Assembly: GCA_020073145.1 (NCBI GenBank)
Contig: JAIQFS010000016.1
Span: 1-64,000 of the forward strand
Origin: Terriglobia bacterium
Lineage (GTDB): Bacteria > Acidobacteriota > Terriglobia > Bryobacterales > Bryobacteraceae
Direction: 5' to 3'
DNA length: 64,000 nucleotides
Numbering within the stretch: position 1 is the first letter of the stretch; the number at the start of each line of letters is the position of its first letter. Position numbers and translations under genes: made by a program. A model generated the notes under the pieces. The model was not told the origin of the DNA, made no database searches, and saw nothing but the letters and a program-made list of their open reading frames with translations. Of this stretch, positions 36,041 to 44,556 are shown piece after piece.

Positions 36041-36575
36041 AGGCAGCAGTCCGGTAGGCGGGACCGGAGGTCCGCGCCGGGGCGTAGGCCTTGCCGAGGG
36101 GCGAGGGCAGGTCATTGGCCGGCGACGCGGGCCCCACTTCGACTCGTTTCTTCCACAACCCCCAGAACAACGACATCGAACGATGGTATGGCGTCTGGTT
36201 GACCAGGGCCACCGCCGTTTCCGACCGCTTGAGCACGTGAACCCGCTCCTCGATTGGGTTCGTTTCGCCGGCGCTCCCTTCGCCGGACACGCTGCGATCG
36301 GCCGAAGGGTGGCGATCGAGCGAGGCGGGGCCGAGCATCACGCGGATGAGGCGTTCGGTGAGACCTTCCTTCGCCAACTCCGCCAGGCCGGTCACGCTGG
36401 TGTCGAAATGCGTCTGGCTGGTGTGAATGAGATCGACGATGAAGTCTTCGTTGAATCCGGCTTTGGCGAGCGTGACGACGTCGCGATTGGCGAGGGCGTT
36501 TGCGGTCAAGGGAACGGTCTGGGCCCCGGCCACGCCTGCCGTCCACGCCAAAAGCCAGAGAGGCATCTTGTGCAT
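36024..36575 (-). CDS. Secreted protein with helical 'LANRDVVTLAKAGFNEDFI' domain
   Basis: This 183-residue protein starts at the ATG at 36575, seven bases after GGAG, with a signal peptide ending near AGAQ. The N-terminal module (LANRDVVTLAKAGFNEDFI, then LAELAKEGLTERLIRVML) is the same kind of helical unit as in the barrel protein at 18739-19539; it occurs widely in acidobacterial secreted proteins. The C-terminal half is hydrophilic and without recognised motifs. Function unknown. It overlaps the Ig-like protein gene by 17 bases. Confidence 0.6.
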   Translation of the reverse strand: MHKMPLWLLAWTAGVAGAQTVPLTANALANRDVVTLAKAGFNEDFIVDLIHTSQTHFDTSVTGLAELAKEGLTERLIRVMLGPASLDRHPSADRSVSGEGSAGETNPIEERVHVLKRSETAVALVNQTPYHRSMSLFWGLWKKRVEVGPASPANDLPSPLGKAYAPARTSGPAYRTAAYVVYP

Positions 36576-36641
36576 AATTTGCTCCAAGGTTCTTATCGGG
36601 TGAACCGGGGGAGCGCTTGAAGGGGATCGCGCGCGGCGCGT

Positions 36642-37016
36642 TCATTGAATGGTCGTGTCCGGTAGATCGGCGAGGTCGATGGGGTCGGGCCGCTTGGCCT
36701 CGGCCGGACGAGCCTTGGCGGGCCCGGAGCGCCGGATACCCTGCAACTGCGCCAGGGCACGAAAGTAAGAGCGCTCAGTGGCGTCAAGGTAGCGCTGCGG
36801 GAAATGGAATCGACGGAGGCGGCGGAGTTCCCAGTCGGCGTAGACGAGGGAATCCACCAGGAAGCGCTCGGTGGGGCCGGCGGGTTGCATCTGGCGGTGA
36901 TAGGCGGCAGTGAGAGCGGCCAGTTCGCAAGGGTCTTCGCCCGGGATAACCAGCGCCCGGGCGTCGATGCCGGTTTTCAGGGCAGCGCCGGAGAGGTCGT
37001 CAGAGGGAGTGTGCAT
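36642..37016 (-). CDS. Conserved hypothetical protein, short relative of the 'ALKHG...LPGED' family
   Basis: This 124-residue cytosolic protein has the segments ALKTGIDARALVIPGEDP, LAALTAAYHRQMQPAGPTE and VYADWELRRLRRFHFPQRYL. They match the middle of a common acidobacterial hypothetical family whose longer members start with a 'STGPKTPEGKARSS' stretch, absent here. The start at 37016 follows GAGAAG. Function unknown. The region between this start and ytrA at 37213 has the divergent promoters. Confidence 0.5.
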   Translation of the reverse strand: MHTPSDDLSGAALKTGIDARALVIPGEDPCELAALTAAYHRQMQPAGPTERFLVDSLVYADWELRRLRRFHFPQRYLDATERSYFRALAQLQGIRRSGPAKARPAEAKRPDPIDLADLPDTTIQ

Positions 37017-37169
37017 AAAGATCTTCTCGATACCCAGGATACCGGGCCGGCTGGAGCGAACCGAGTCTGAGCGTGGCGTATGTGATTGATAAGAAGAGAT
37101 AGGAAATTTTGAAAAGGCCCGTGATCGTGGACGATGGCGTCCCAAAACGAGGTGGTCCCAAGAAAGGGC

Positions 37170-37205
37170 TTGACAGGCCTGTGGATCTGTATATACTGAG
37201 TATAC
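37170..37205 (+). promoter_or_regulatory. Promoter with palindromic operator upstream of the YtrA-type regulator
   Basis: TTGACA (37170-37175) and TATACT (37192-37197) are 16 bases apart, near the vegetative consensus. A 17-base palindrome, GTATA-N7-TATAC (37189-37205), overlaps the -10 box and the expected transcription start. YtrA-type GntR proteins usually repress their own operon through a similar inverted repeat, so this is the probable autoregulatory site. The ATG at 37213 lies only about 10 bases past the predicted start of transcription, with no clear ribosome binding site, so the mRNA may be nearly leaderless. Confidence 0.7.
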
Positions 37206-37212
37206 TGATCTC

Positions 37213-37608
37213 ATGAATGGTGCTTTCACCATCTCGCAAGCCGATAAGCGGCCGATGTATCTGCAAATCATGGAGCAGATCAAGCAGCGGATTGCGGTGG
37301 GCGATTGGAGCGAGGGGCAAGCGATTCCGTCGATCCGGCAACTGGCGGTGGATCTGGAGGTCAGCGTGATCACGGTCAAGCGGGCCTACCTGGAACTGGA
37401 ACGCGAGGGCGTGATCGTGACGCAACAGGGGAAGGGCTCGCACGTGGCATCGAACGGCGGGCTGAGCGCACGGCTGCGCGAGGAAGAATTGGAGCAGCAT
37501 CTGGAACAAGCGAGGCGCCTCGCCGCCATGTTGGGCATCCGCCCCAAAGAACTGGAAGACCGGCTGCGTGAAGCCGGCGATCGTGTCAGGGAAAAGGAAA
37601 CGATATGA
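37213..37608 (+). CDS. GntR-family transcriptional regulator, YtrA type
   Basis: This 131-residue protein has an N-terminal GntR winged helix (residues ~14-80: PMYLQIMEQIKQRIAVGDW, IPSIRQLAVDLEVSVITVKR as the recognition helices, EREGVIVTQQGKGSHV as the wing) and only a short C-terminal helical part, as typical of the YtrA subfamily. These act as repressors of adjacent ABC transporter operons. The gene overlaps the downstream ATPase gene by four bases (ATGA), and a palindromic operator sits in its promoter. Confidence 0.88.
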   Translation: MNGAFTISQADKRPMYLQIMEQIKQRIAVGDWSEGQAIPSIRQLAVDLEVSVITVKRAYLELEREGVIVTQQGKGSHVASNGGLSARLREEELEQHLEQARRLAAMLGIRPKELEDRLREAGDRVREKETI

Positions 37609-38501
37609 GCGATCTCGCCATTGAACTGCGCGGCGTTGGGAAGAACTATCGCTACTTCACGCTCAACAACATTGACCTGAAGGTGCCGGAGGGGCAGATC
37701 ATGGGGCTGATTGGACCAAACGGGGCGGGGAAGTCGACGACGATCCGCATTCTCCTGGGTCTGGTCCATCAGGACTCGGGCGAGGTGCGGGTGCTCGGCC
37801 ACCGCATGCCGGCCGAACAGATCGCCGCCAAGTGGGATGTCGGTTTCGCTTCGGAGGACATGCGCCTCTACGATGCGATGACGCTGGGCTGGCACATGGG
37901 CTTCATGCAACGGATCTATCCGAATTGGGACGCGGTTTACGCGCAAGTGCTGCTGAAGCGGTTCGGCCTGCGGGCGGACCAGAGGATCAAGGGAATCTCG
38001 CACGGACAGCGCGTCAAAGCCACGATGCTTCTGGTTCTGGCCCGGAAGCCGAAGCTGCTGGTTTTGGACGAGCCCACCACGGGCCTCGATCCGGTGGCGC
38101 GTCACGAAATTCTGCGGGAGCTGACGGCGGTGATGGCGGACGAAGGCCGCAGCATCCTGTTTTCGTCGCACAACACACACGATGTCGAACAGATTTCCGA
38201 TCAGATCACGTTTATCGATCGGGGCCACATCATCGATTCCATGGACAAAGAGGTGTACCTGGACCGCTGGCGGCGCCTGCGCCTGGAAGTACCGCACGGA
38301 GTTGAATTGCCGGTTCTTCCGGGAATCATCGGCGTCCAGCAGAATGGCCGGCTGGCCATCGCGACGGCCAACGCGTACGTTCCGGATCTGGCGAACGCGT
38401 ATGAGAGTCGCGGCGCCCGGGTTCAGCGCATCGAGACCATGACGCTCGAAGAAATTTTCGTGGCGAATGTCGAGCATAGCCGCGAGGGGGTGGAAGCATG
38501 A
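37605..38501 (+). CDS. ABC transporter ATP-binding protein
   Basis: This 298-residue ATPase has Walker A GPNGAGKST (about residues 38-46), Q-loop region, signature SHGQR (in place of SGGQ), Walker B LLVLDEPTTGLDP and a switch His in SSHNTHDVEQ. The weak signature is seen in several YtrB-like ATPases of the ABC-2 exporter class. The C-terminal ~75 residues are an extra regulatory domain. It is coupled to the permease gene (ATGA overlap), with the regulator before it. Exporter substrate unknown; related systems respond to cell-wall-active peptides. Confidence 0.9.
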   Translation: MSDLAIELRGVGKNYRYFTLNNIDLKVPEGQIMGLIGPNGAGKSTTIRILLGLVHQDSGEVRVLGHRMPAEQIAAKWDVGFASEDMRLYDAMTLGWHMGFMQRIYPNWDAVYAQVLLKRFGLRADQRIKGISHGQRVKATMLLVLARKPKLLVLDEPTTGLDPVARHEILRELTAVMADEGRSILFSSHNTHDVEQISDQITFIDRGHIIDSMDKEVYLDRWRRLRLEVPHGVELPVLPGIIGVQQNGRLAIATANAYVPDLANAYESRGARVQRIETMTLEEIFVANVEHSREGVEA

Positions 38502-39172
38502 AAGGCTCCGCAGTCGGGCGATTGATTTGGAAAGACTGGCAGATGGGGCGGGTGCCAATCCTGATCACGATGGTGTGGGGCGCGGCTGCTTTGTGTATCG
38601 TGCCGTGGGGCAGCCAGAGCGCCATCGTGACTGGCGGAGTGCTCTTCTTCATACCGTTGATCCTGATGGCTCACATGCTGCCGCTAGTCGGCATCGGGAA
38701 TGAACGAAAGAACAAGAATCTGGCTTTTCTCATGAGCCTTCCCATTTCCTCCATCCAGTACACGACGTCAAAGCTCATTTCAAGCCTGCTCATCTTCCTG
38801 ATCCCCTGGGTGACGCTGGTGAGCGCGGCCGTGTTGCTGGTCGAGATCCGCGGCGTAGTTCCGCGCGGCAGCATTCCGGTGCTGATGATCCTGGCGTTCA
38901 TGCCCGTCATCGGTTTCTGCCTGATTACGGGCGCCTGCCTGGTCGGCGAGAGCGAAGGATGGGGAATCGCGGCCAATGTCTTTTGCAGCTCGACCTACGG
39001 CCTAACCTGGTATTTCATGACCCAGACTCCGGCGCTCATGGCGAACGTGACGAGTCCCCGGGTGGTTTGGAGTTCGACCTCAGTTACGGTCCTGGCCACC
39101 GAGGTTTCCGCGTCTGTGCTGCTGTTGGGGCTGACGTATTTTCTGCAATCCCGTAAAAGGGATTTCACCTAA
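38498..39172 (+). CDS. ABC-2 type permease
   Basis: This 224-residue protein has six predicted membrane helices (for example VPILITMVWGAAALCIVPWG, GVLFFIPLILMAHMLPLVG, LISSLLIFLIPWVTLVSAAV) and the ERKNKNLAFLMSLPISSIQY segment typical of ABC-2 membrane subunits. It forms the membrane part of an exporter with the ATPase encoded four bases upstream. Confidence 0.82.
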   Translation: MKGSAVGRLIWKDWQMGRVPILITMVWGAAALCIVPWGSQSAIVTGGVLFFIPLILMAHMLPLVGIGNERKNKNLAFLMSLPISSIQYTTSKLISSLLIFLIPWVTLVSAAVLLVEIRGVVPRGSIPVLMILAFMPVIGFCLITGACLVGESEGWGIAANVFCSSTYGLTWYFMTQTPALMANVTSPRVVWSSTSVTVLATEVSASVLLLGLTYFLQSRKRDFT

Positions 39173-39176
39173 CTAG

Positions 39177-39198
39177 TTCGTCTAACTTTTTCGTCTAA
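39177..39198 (+). repeat. Short direct repeat (TTCGTCTAA twice)
   Basis: TTCGTCTAA occurs at 39177-39185 and 39190-39198, 13 bases apart, in the 59-base gap between the permease and the next membrane protein. It might be a regulator site; the meaning is unknown. Confidence 0.4.
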
Positions 39199-39231
39199 TT
39201 AGGGTCGCTTTAAAACACGAAAGGAACTGCG

Positions 39232-39888
39232 ATGCGAAACGTGTGTGTAAACGCGAACTTCGCCCGGAACGCCTGGAAGAAAGGCCTGTGCGGTCCGGTT
39301 GAGCCGGCCACTCTGATCGGCCTCTCTCTGCTGGTCGAGACGCTCTCGCTGCTGGCCCTCAACATCGTCGTGCCGCCGCCCTTTGGCACGAATCCGAGCA
39401 GCGGCCTGCCCGAATTGAACGGCGGCATGGCACTGCTGATGCAACCCCTGAACACGGCCGCGTACTTCGTGATTCTGGTGGGGTCGACAGCCTGGCTGCA
39501 GATGCGTTTTCGCGTGAGTGCGGCGCAGTGCGGACGCGCCGCGGCCAAGATCGCATTCCTCGCGGGTGCGCCCGCCTTGCTAGCCGCACTATTGATTCTC
39601 TCCGGCGTGCTGGGAGTAGCGGTCGTGGGCCCGGGAGACCTACCGACCACCTTCCGCGAACATGGATTCGCGTTGACTTACTACAGCGCGCAACCTCACG
39701 CTCCGGCCGGCTGGCTTCTGCTGGCGTCGGTCGCGCTTCGTCTGCCGGTGTCTTTCTGTTGGGGAGTTCTGGGATGGCTGTTGGGACGTGGGTTTACACA
39801 GGGGCGCGGACTTCGTCTCCGCAGTCGTGGTCCCGTGCGATCTTTCTCGGGATGGGCCGTCCATGCACGGAACATCTCGCCGATCTAA
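39232..39888 (+). CDS. Polytopic membrane protein of unknown function
   Basis: This 218-residue protein has four or five hydrophobic helices (LIGLSLLVETLSLLALNIVV, LLMQPLNTAAYFVILVG, LAGAPALLAALLILSGVLG, WLLLASVALRLPVSFCWGVLG) and a basic C-terminal tail. AAGGA lies nine bases before the ATG. No family was recognised. It stands between the ABC exporter genes and the PQQ protein and may serve that locus, perhaps as an extra transport or immunity component; this is a guess from position. Confidence 0.55.
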   Translation: MRNVCVNANFARNAWKKGLCGPVEPATLIGLSLLVETLSLLALNIVVPPPFGTNPSSGLPELNGGMALLMQPLNTAAYFVILVGSTAWLQMRFRVSAAQCGRAAAKIAFLAGAPALLAALLILSGVLGVAVVGPGDLPTTFREHGFALTYYSAQPHAPAGWLLLASVALRLPVSFCWGVLGWLLGRGFTQGRGLRLRSRGPVRSFSGWAVHARNISPI

Positions 39889-39939
39889 ACCGTAACTGAT
39901 TCCAACTGGGGATCAGAACAACTACAAGCCGGAGGAACT

Positions 39940-41778
39940 ATGAGATACGCGTGTCTGTTGGTTTTGTTTCTGCCCGCGGTGTTTGCGCAAGACGGCGCCG
40001 CGATTTATCAGGAGCGCTGCGCATCCTGCCACGATATGCCTCAGGCTCGGGTGCCGTCGCTGAGCACTATCAAAGCCATGACCGGGGAGGCCATCTATGG
40101 CGCGCTCACCAGCGGCACGATGAAGAGCCGGGCGGAGGGCCTGACCACGCAGCAGATCTTCGCCCTGCTGGGCTACATTGCACCCACCGGCGCGGCGCAG
40201 GCGGCGCCGGTCGCGATCACAGCGACCTGTCAGGGGGAGGCAGCGTTTCGGATGGGCCCGAACGATCCGCAATGGAACGGGTGGAGCCCGGGCCTGACGA
40301 ACTCGCGATTCCAGGACGCGGCCGGAGCGAAACTCACGGCCCCCGATGTTCCCAAGCTGAAGCTCAAGTGGGCGTTCAACCTGGGCGCGGTCACCCTGGC
40401 ACGCTCGCAGCCCACGATTGTAGGAGGCCGCGTGTTCCTGGCGTCGCAGACGGGAGCGGTGTACGCGCTCGACGCCGATAGCGGCTGTACGCGGTGGGGC
40501 TATCAAGCCGCACCGGGGCTGCGGGGCGGTATCACGGTCGGAGAGGCCAACGGCGTGCCCGCGGTCTTCTTTAGCGATGCCGGCGCTACCATGTATGCTC
40601 TCAATGCCCAGACGGGCGCGTTGATCTGGAAGATTCGCCCGGTGGATCACTACGCGACGCTGGCGACGGCTACGCCGCGATATTACAAGGGAGTGGTGTA
40701 TCAGCCGTTCTCTTCGTTCGAAGAGGTGGTTGGCGCCGACCCCAAGGCGGAGTGCTGCACGTTTCGCGGCAGCGTGGTGGCCCTGGATGCCGGCACGGGC
40801 AAGAAGATCTGGCAGACGTTCACGATTGCGGAAGCGGCGCAGCCCACGCACAAGAACGCGGGGGGAGTCCAGCAGCGGGGGCCTTCGGGCGCGGGCGTGT
40901 GGGGGAGCCCGACGATCGATGAGCAGCTGGGCGCGCTGTATGTCGCGACGGGTGACAACTATTCGGACCCGCCGAGCAATACTAGCGACGCGATTCTGGC
41001 CATGGACCTCAAGACCGGAACATTACTGTGGTCGCGGCAACTGACGGAGAAAGACGCCTTCAACACCAGCTGCGCGGCCCCGCCGTTTACGAATTGTCCG
41101 GAGGCCAAGGGCCCGGACTATGATTTCGGGCAGTCTCCGGTTCTGGTATCGCTGGGCGGGGGAAAGCGGGCGCTCGTGATCGGACAAAAATCGGGCATGG
41201 TGCACGCGGTGGACCCGGATCAGAAAGGCGAAGTGCTCTGGCAGACGCGGGCCGGTGCGGGAAGCGCGCTGGGCGGCAGCCAGTGGGGCTCGGCCGCGGA
41301 TGGGCAGAAGGTCTATGTGGCGATCTCGGATCTCGGAATCGGTGTCGTGGCGGATCCCAAATCGCCGCAGGGGTTCCGACTGACGCTCGATCCGAAGAAG
41401 GGCGGCGGGCTCCACGCCTTGGATCTGAAGACGGGCAAGATCGTCTGGAGCGCAGCGCCCGCGGCCGCCTGCCCCGCCGGCAGCACCGACTGTTCCCCCG
41501 CGCAATCGGCCGCGGTGACCGCAATTCCGGGCGTGGTGTTCTCGGGTTCCCTCGACGGGCACCTGCGCGCCTATTCAGCGGGGACGGGCAAAGTCTTGTG
41601 GGACACCGATACCGCGCGTGAGTTCGAGACCGTGAATGGCAAAGCCGCCCACGGTGGCTCGATGGACGCGGCCGGGCCCGCCGTGGTCAACGGCATGGTC
41701 TTCGTGAACTCCGGCTACAACCAGTATGGCGGCGCGCCGGGGAACGTATTCCTGGCGTTTTCGGTGGACGGCAAGTAG
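39940..41778 (+). CDS. Cytochrome c-PQQ quinoprotein (polyvinyl-alcohol-dehydrogenase-like)
   Basis: This 612-residue protein has a signal peptide (MRYACLLVLFLPAVFA), a short cytochrome c domain with heme motif CASCH (C27-H31), and a PQQ-type beta-propeller (~residues 95-612) with repeated blades such as GRVFLASQTGAVYALDADSG and GMVHAVDPDQKGEVLW. The PNDPQWNGWSPGLTNSRFQ start of the propeller is characteristic of polyvinyl alcohol dehydrogenase-like quinohemoproteins, with N-terminal rather than C-terminal heme. It should oxidise an alcohol in the periplasm and pass electrons to the cytochrome. GGAGG precedes the ATG. Substrate unknown; neighbours are exporters. Confidence 0.85.
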   Translation: MRYACLLVLFLPAVFAQDGAAIYQERCASCHDMPQARVPSLSTIKAMTGEAIYGALTSGTMKSRAEGLTTQQIFALLGYIAPTGAAQAAPVAITATCQGEAAFRMGPNDPQWNGWSPGLTNSRFQDAAGAKLTAPDVPKLKLKWAFNLGAVTLARSQPTIVGGRVFLASQTGAVYALDADSGCTRWGYQAAPGLRGGITVGEANGVPAVFFSDAGATMYALNAQTGALIWKIRPVDHYATLATATPRYYKGVVYQPFSSFEEVVGADPKAECCTFRGSVVALDAGTGKKIWQTFTIAEAAQPTHKNAGGVQQRGPSGAGVWGSPTIDEQLGALYVATGDNYSDPPSNTSDAILAMDLKTGTLLWSRQLTEKDAFNTSCAAPPFTNCPEAKGPDYDFGQSPVLVSLGGGKRALVIGQKSGMVHAVDPDQKGEVLWQTRAGAGSALGGSQWGSAADGQKVYVAISDLGIGVVADPKSPQGFRLTLDPKKGGGLHALDLKTGKIVWSAAPAAACPAGSTDCSPAQSAAVTAIPGVVFSGSLDGHLRAYSAGTGKVLWDTDTAREFETVNGKAAHGGSMDAAGPAVVNGMVFVNSGYNQYGGAPGNVFLAFSVDGK

Positions 41779-41804
41779 CGCGTGAGTTCAGAAAGGAGAT
41801 TCCA

Positions 41805-42695
41805 ATGAACAACGATTCTTTAGCGGAACTCGCGGCGGTCCACAAGAGTTACGGAAAGACTGTGGCGCTGGCCGGTCTGGATCTACAGGTAGGGCAAGGG
41901 GAGTTGTTGGCGGTGCTGGGCCCCAACGGGGCCGGCAAGACGACGGCGATTACCCTGATGCTCGGACTGCAGCAGCCCGATGCCGGAACGGCACGCCTGT
42001 TCGGCCGCTCCCCGACTTCTTTTGAGAACCGGCGGGGCGTGGGCGTGATGATGCAGGAAGTGTTTCTCGCTCCGGAGTTGCGGGTTCGCGAGCATATCGA
42101 CCTGGTGGCAAGCTACTACCCGGCGGCGCTCCCGGCCGACGCCGTGCTCGAGATGACGCGGACCACGCCGCTGCGCGATCGCCCCTATGGGAAGCTCTCG
42201 GGAGGGCAGAAACGGCAGGCGCAGTTCGCCATGGCGGTGTGTGGCCGCCCGAAACTGCTGTTCCTCGATGAGCCCACGGTGGGCCTGGATATCCAGGCCC
42301 GGGAGATGATGTGGGCCACTCTGCGCCAACTCGTCGCGGAGGGAGTTTCGATCGTTCTCACCACCCACTACCTGGAAGAGGCCGAAGCTCTGGCCGACCG
42401 GGTGGCGGTGCTCAACCAAGGGCGCATGATTGCTTCCGGCAGCGTGAACGAGATGCGAGCCCTGGTGGCCCGCAAGCATGTCACCTGCTCCACGGCCTTG
42501 AGCGTGGAAGAGGTCGAGCGCTGGCCGGAAGTCGAGAGCGCCAGCCGCGACCGGCACGGCCTGCGCATCGTGGCGGGAAATGCCGAAGCCGTGGTGCGGC
42601 GTTTGCTGGCCGCGGACGCGGACCTGCAGGATTTGGAAATCCGGCGCGCCGGGCTGGCCGAAGCGTTCACTGCACTCACCAAGGAGGCTGCGTAA
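41805..42695 (+). CDS. ABC transporter ATP-binding protein
   Basis: This 296-residue ATPase has Walker A GPNGAGKTT (about residues 33-41), the signature LSGGQKRQ, Walker B LLFLDEPTVGLD and the switch HYLEEAE. It belongs to the ABC-2 exporter class (DrrA/NatA-like). An AAAGGAGA site precedes the ATG. Its TAA is followed directly by the ATG of the permease (TAAATG), so they are co-translated. This is a second exporter, different in sequence from that at 37605. Confidence 0.92.
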   Translation: MNNDSLAELAAVHKSYGKTVALAGLDLQVGQGELLAVLGPNGAGKTTAITLMLGLQQPDAGTARLFGRSPTSFENRRGVGVMMQEVFLAPELRVREHIDLVASYYPAALPADAVLEMTRTTPLRDRPYGKLSGGQKRQAQFAMAVCGRPKLLFLDEPTVGLDIQAREMMWATLRQLVAEGVSIVLTTHYLEEAEALADRVAVLNQGRMIASGSVNEMRALVARKHVTCSTALSVEEVERWPEVESASRDRHGLRIVAGNAEAVVRRLLAADADLQDLEIRRAGLAEAFTALTKEAA

Positions 42696-43505
42696 ATGAG
42701 CACCACTTCATTGACCCCAACCCGATTGACCCCAAGCAAAGACTGGACCCGAACCGATGCCCCAACCGGCAATCTTCTTTGGCGCGCGTATCTGACGGAA
42801 GCCAAATACGAATCGATCCGGATGCTGCGGTCGCCGGCATTCGGCGCGCCCCTGATTGCGTTACCGGTGGTCTTCTACCTCTTCTTTGGCGTGCTGATCG
42901 CGGGCGGAGTCAAGGATCCGAAGGTGATCACGGGCCTGTTCTCAGGCTTTGCCGTGATGGGGGTGATGGGGCCGGCCATGTTCGGTTTCGGAGCGGTCCT
43001 GGCGTTGGAGCGCGACCAGGGACTGCTCCGGCTCAAACGCGCGCTGCCGATGCCGCCCGCGGCCAACCTGCTGGCGCGAATGCTGATGGCGCTGCTGTTC
43101 GGCGCGATCATTACGTCCGTAATGGTCGCGTGCGGCCTGTCTCTGGGACATGTGCCAATGGACGCCGGCCACAGCCTGCGTTTTGCATTGATCACGATCG
43201 CGGGGTCGGTCCCGTTCTGCGGGATCGGACTGTTCGTGGGCACGGTGATGAAAGGCCAGGCGGCGCCTGCCGTCGCGAATGTCGTCTATCTGGCGATGGC
43301 CTACCTGGGCGGCCTGTGGTTTCCGCTGCCGAAAGGAGCGCAGTGGATTCTGCAATTATCGCCGGCGTTTCATCTGAATCAGTTGTCGCTCGCTGCGGCG
43401 GGAGCCGCCAGTCTGGGCTCCCCGATGGTGCATGTCGCCGTGCTGGTGGCGGTGACGCTGGTCTTCACCGTACTGGCGGTGCGGCGGCTGGCTCGGGTGG
43501 GCTGA
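42696..43505 (+). CDS. ABC-2 type permease
   Basis: This 269-residue protein has a hydrophilic N-terminus of ~35 residues (Thr/Pro-rich) and six predicted helices. Segments such as ALERDQGLLRLKRALPMPPAA and the PLPKGAQWILQLSPAFHLNQ loop are typical of DrrB/NodJ-like ABC-2 permeases. It pairs with the ATPase directly upstream. Substrate unknown. Confidence 0.85.
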   Translation: MSTTSLTPTRLTPSKDWTRTDAPTGNLLWRAYLTEAKYESIRMLRSPAFGAPLIALPVVFYLFFGVLIAGGVKDPKVITGLFSGFAVMGVMGPAMFGFGAVLALERDQGLLRLKRALPMPPAANLLARMLMALLFGAIITSVMVACGLSLGHVPMDAGHSLRFALITIAGSVPFCGIGLFVGTVMKGQAAPAVANVVYLAMAYLGGLWFPLPKGAQWILQLSPAFHLNQLSLAAAGAASLGSPMVHVAVLVAVTLVFTVLAVRRLARVG

Positions 43506-43691
43506 TCGGTTGCGATTCGAAGGGGCGGTTTGCGGCAGTGGACACAGGGAGTCGTCAAAATTTACAGAGTTTTCCAACTCGAAGATCTCGTGTCGTTGCC
43601 GCACTTAGAAGGCGAGATTCCCCAGAATATCAGGGGAATGCGGGATGGCAGAGATTCTCGAGGGCTCCTAGACTCAGGCCAGGTGAAGAGC

Positions 43692-43943
43692 ATGCTTCGT
43701 CGCTGTCTGACCCGATTCCGAAAAGAGACGCTGGCGCAGGACCTGATCGAGTACACTTTGCTGCTGTCGTTCGTCGCGCTGGCGGTGATCGGACTGTTCT
43801 CGGGGGCCGGAACGAGTGTCGCCGGACTGTGGGGTTCCGCGAACTCGACGATTGCCCTGGGAGCCGGCAGCCCCGGCGGCGGCGCCAGCGCTCCGGCCAG
43901 CAGTCCCGGAGGGGGCGGAGGAGATCACGGGGACGGGCACTAG
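43692..43943 (+). CDS. Flp-type pilin-like protein
   Basis: This 83-residue protein starts at the ATG at 43692, five bases after AGGTGA. The middle shows a Flp/Tad pilin signature: a basic leader (MLRRCLTRFRKETLAQ), then DLIEYTLLLSFVALAVIGLFSG, where the Glu-Tyr pair and the hydrophobic helix match the Flp motif. The C-terminus is a Gly/Ser/Ala-rich tail ending in GDHGDGH, unlike most Flp pilins. No prepilin peptidase or Tad machinery genes are in the window, so it may be an orphan pilin used by a machine encoded elsewhere. Confidence 0.7.
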   Translation: MLRRCLTRFRKETLAQDLIEYTLLLSFVALAVIGLFSGAGTSVAGLWGSANSTIALGAGSPGGGASAPASSPGGGGGDHGDGH

Positions 43944-44230
43944 GGCTGGTAACGGACGGTTCCGCATTCCGAGGCGCGGCTCTCAGGGGTCGACAAAGAC
44001 AGCATCGGAGCCTCCGAGTTCGCGGGGTGGCGTTACAATGCAAACAGGCATGGCTGTTCAGCGAGAGGTTTCCGGCTGCGGCGTGCTGTTCCCGCCCCGC
44101 GGCCGGGAGGCCGGCTTTTCAGCCACGCGGCGCCGTTTCCACGCATCTTGAGAACCGACCGTAGCGGCGTCTGCCATCGAGCGATGCTGCCGGACCGGCT
44201 GGTATTCCGACAGAAGGAGCGAATCCACCG

Positions 44231-44395
44231 ATGACCGACAATCCACTTCCTTCTACCGAGGTTTTGCACTCGGAGAATCACAGCAAGCTTTCCGCCGAAG
44301 AGATTGCGAAAGCGTTGGCGCGCCACAATAAGCATCACTCGGGGGCGAAACCCGAACATGCGGGCGCCAAGGAGAAGAAGGGACCCAAGAAGTAA
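44231..44395 (+). CDS. Small basic hydrophilic protein
   Basis: An ATG at 44231 opens a 54-residue frame ending with TAA at 44393-44395. GGAG lies about 14 bases upstream, a little far. The sequence has an acidic N-terminal half (PLPSTEVLHSENHSKLSAEE), a short helix (EEIAKALARHNKHHS) and a Lys-rich tail (AKEKKGPKK). The composition is protein-like, and a His-rich, Lys-rich small protein may bind nucleic acid or metal. The assignment as a gene rests on the frame and composition only. Confidence 0.4.
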   Translation: MTDNPLPSTEVLHSENHSKLSAEEIAKALARHNKHHSGAKPEHAGAKEKKGPKK

Positions 44396-44556
44396 TCCGC
44401 GCGGGCCAGGCGGGGTGAGGCCATGAGAATCGGTTCCGCCGGATCCTCACTGTACCCCCTTTCGCGCACGTTCCTGGCCTCGCGAAACGACGCAGTTCCG
44501 GGATGAGCGATTTTTCGGGGAGCAGCCAGGGCAGGTGAGCCGCCTGCCCTACCACG

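Noticed and set aside
44038-44151. 37-codon frame starting MQTGMAVQREVSG before the small basic protein
   Set aside because: No ribosome binding site, Arg-rich composition and no hydrophobic or folding pattern; treated as noncoding leader.
42311-44164. Plus-strand frame of 617 codons overlapping the second ABC exporter
   Set aside because: It overlaps both the ATPase and the permease in another frame and is Gly/Arg-rich; it is a shadow.
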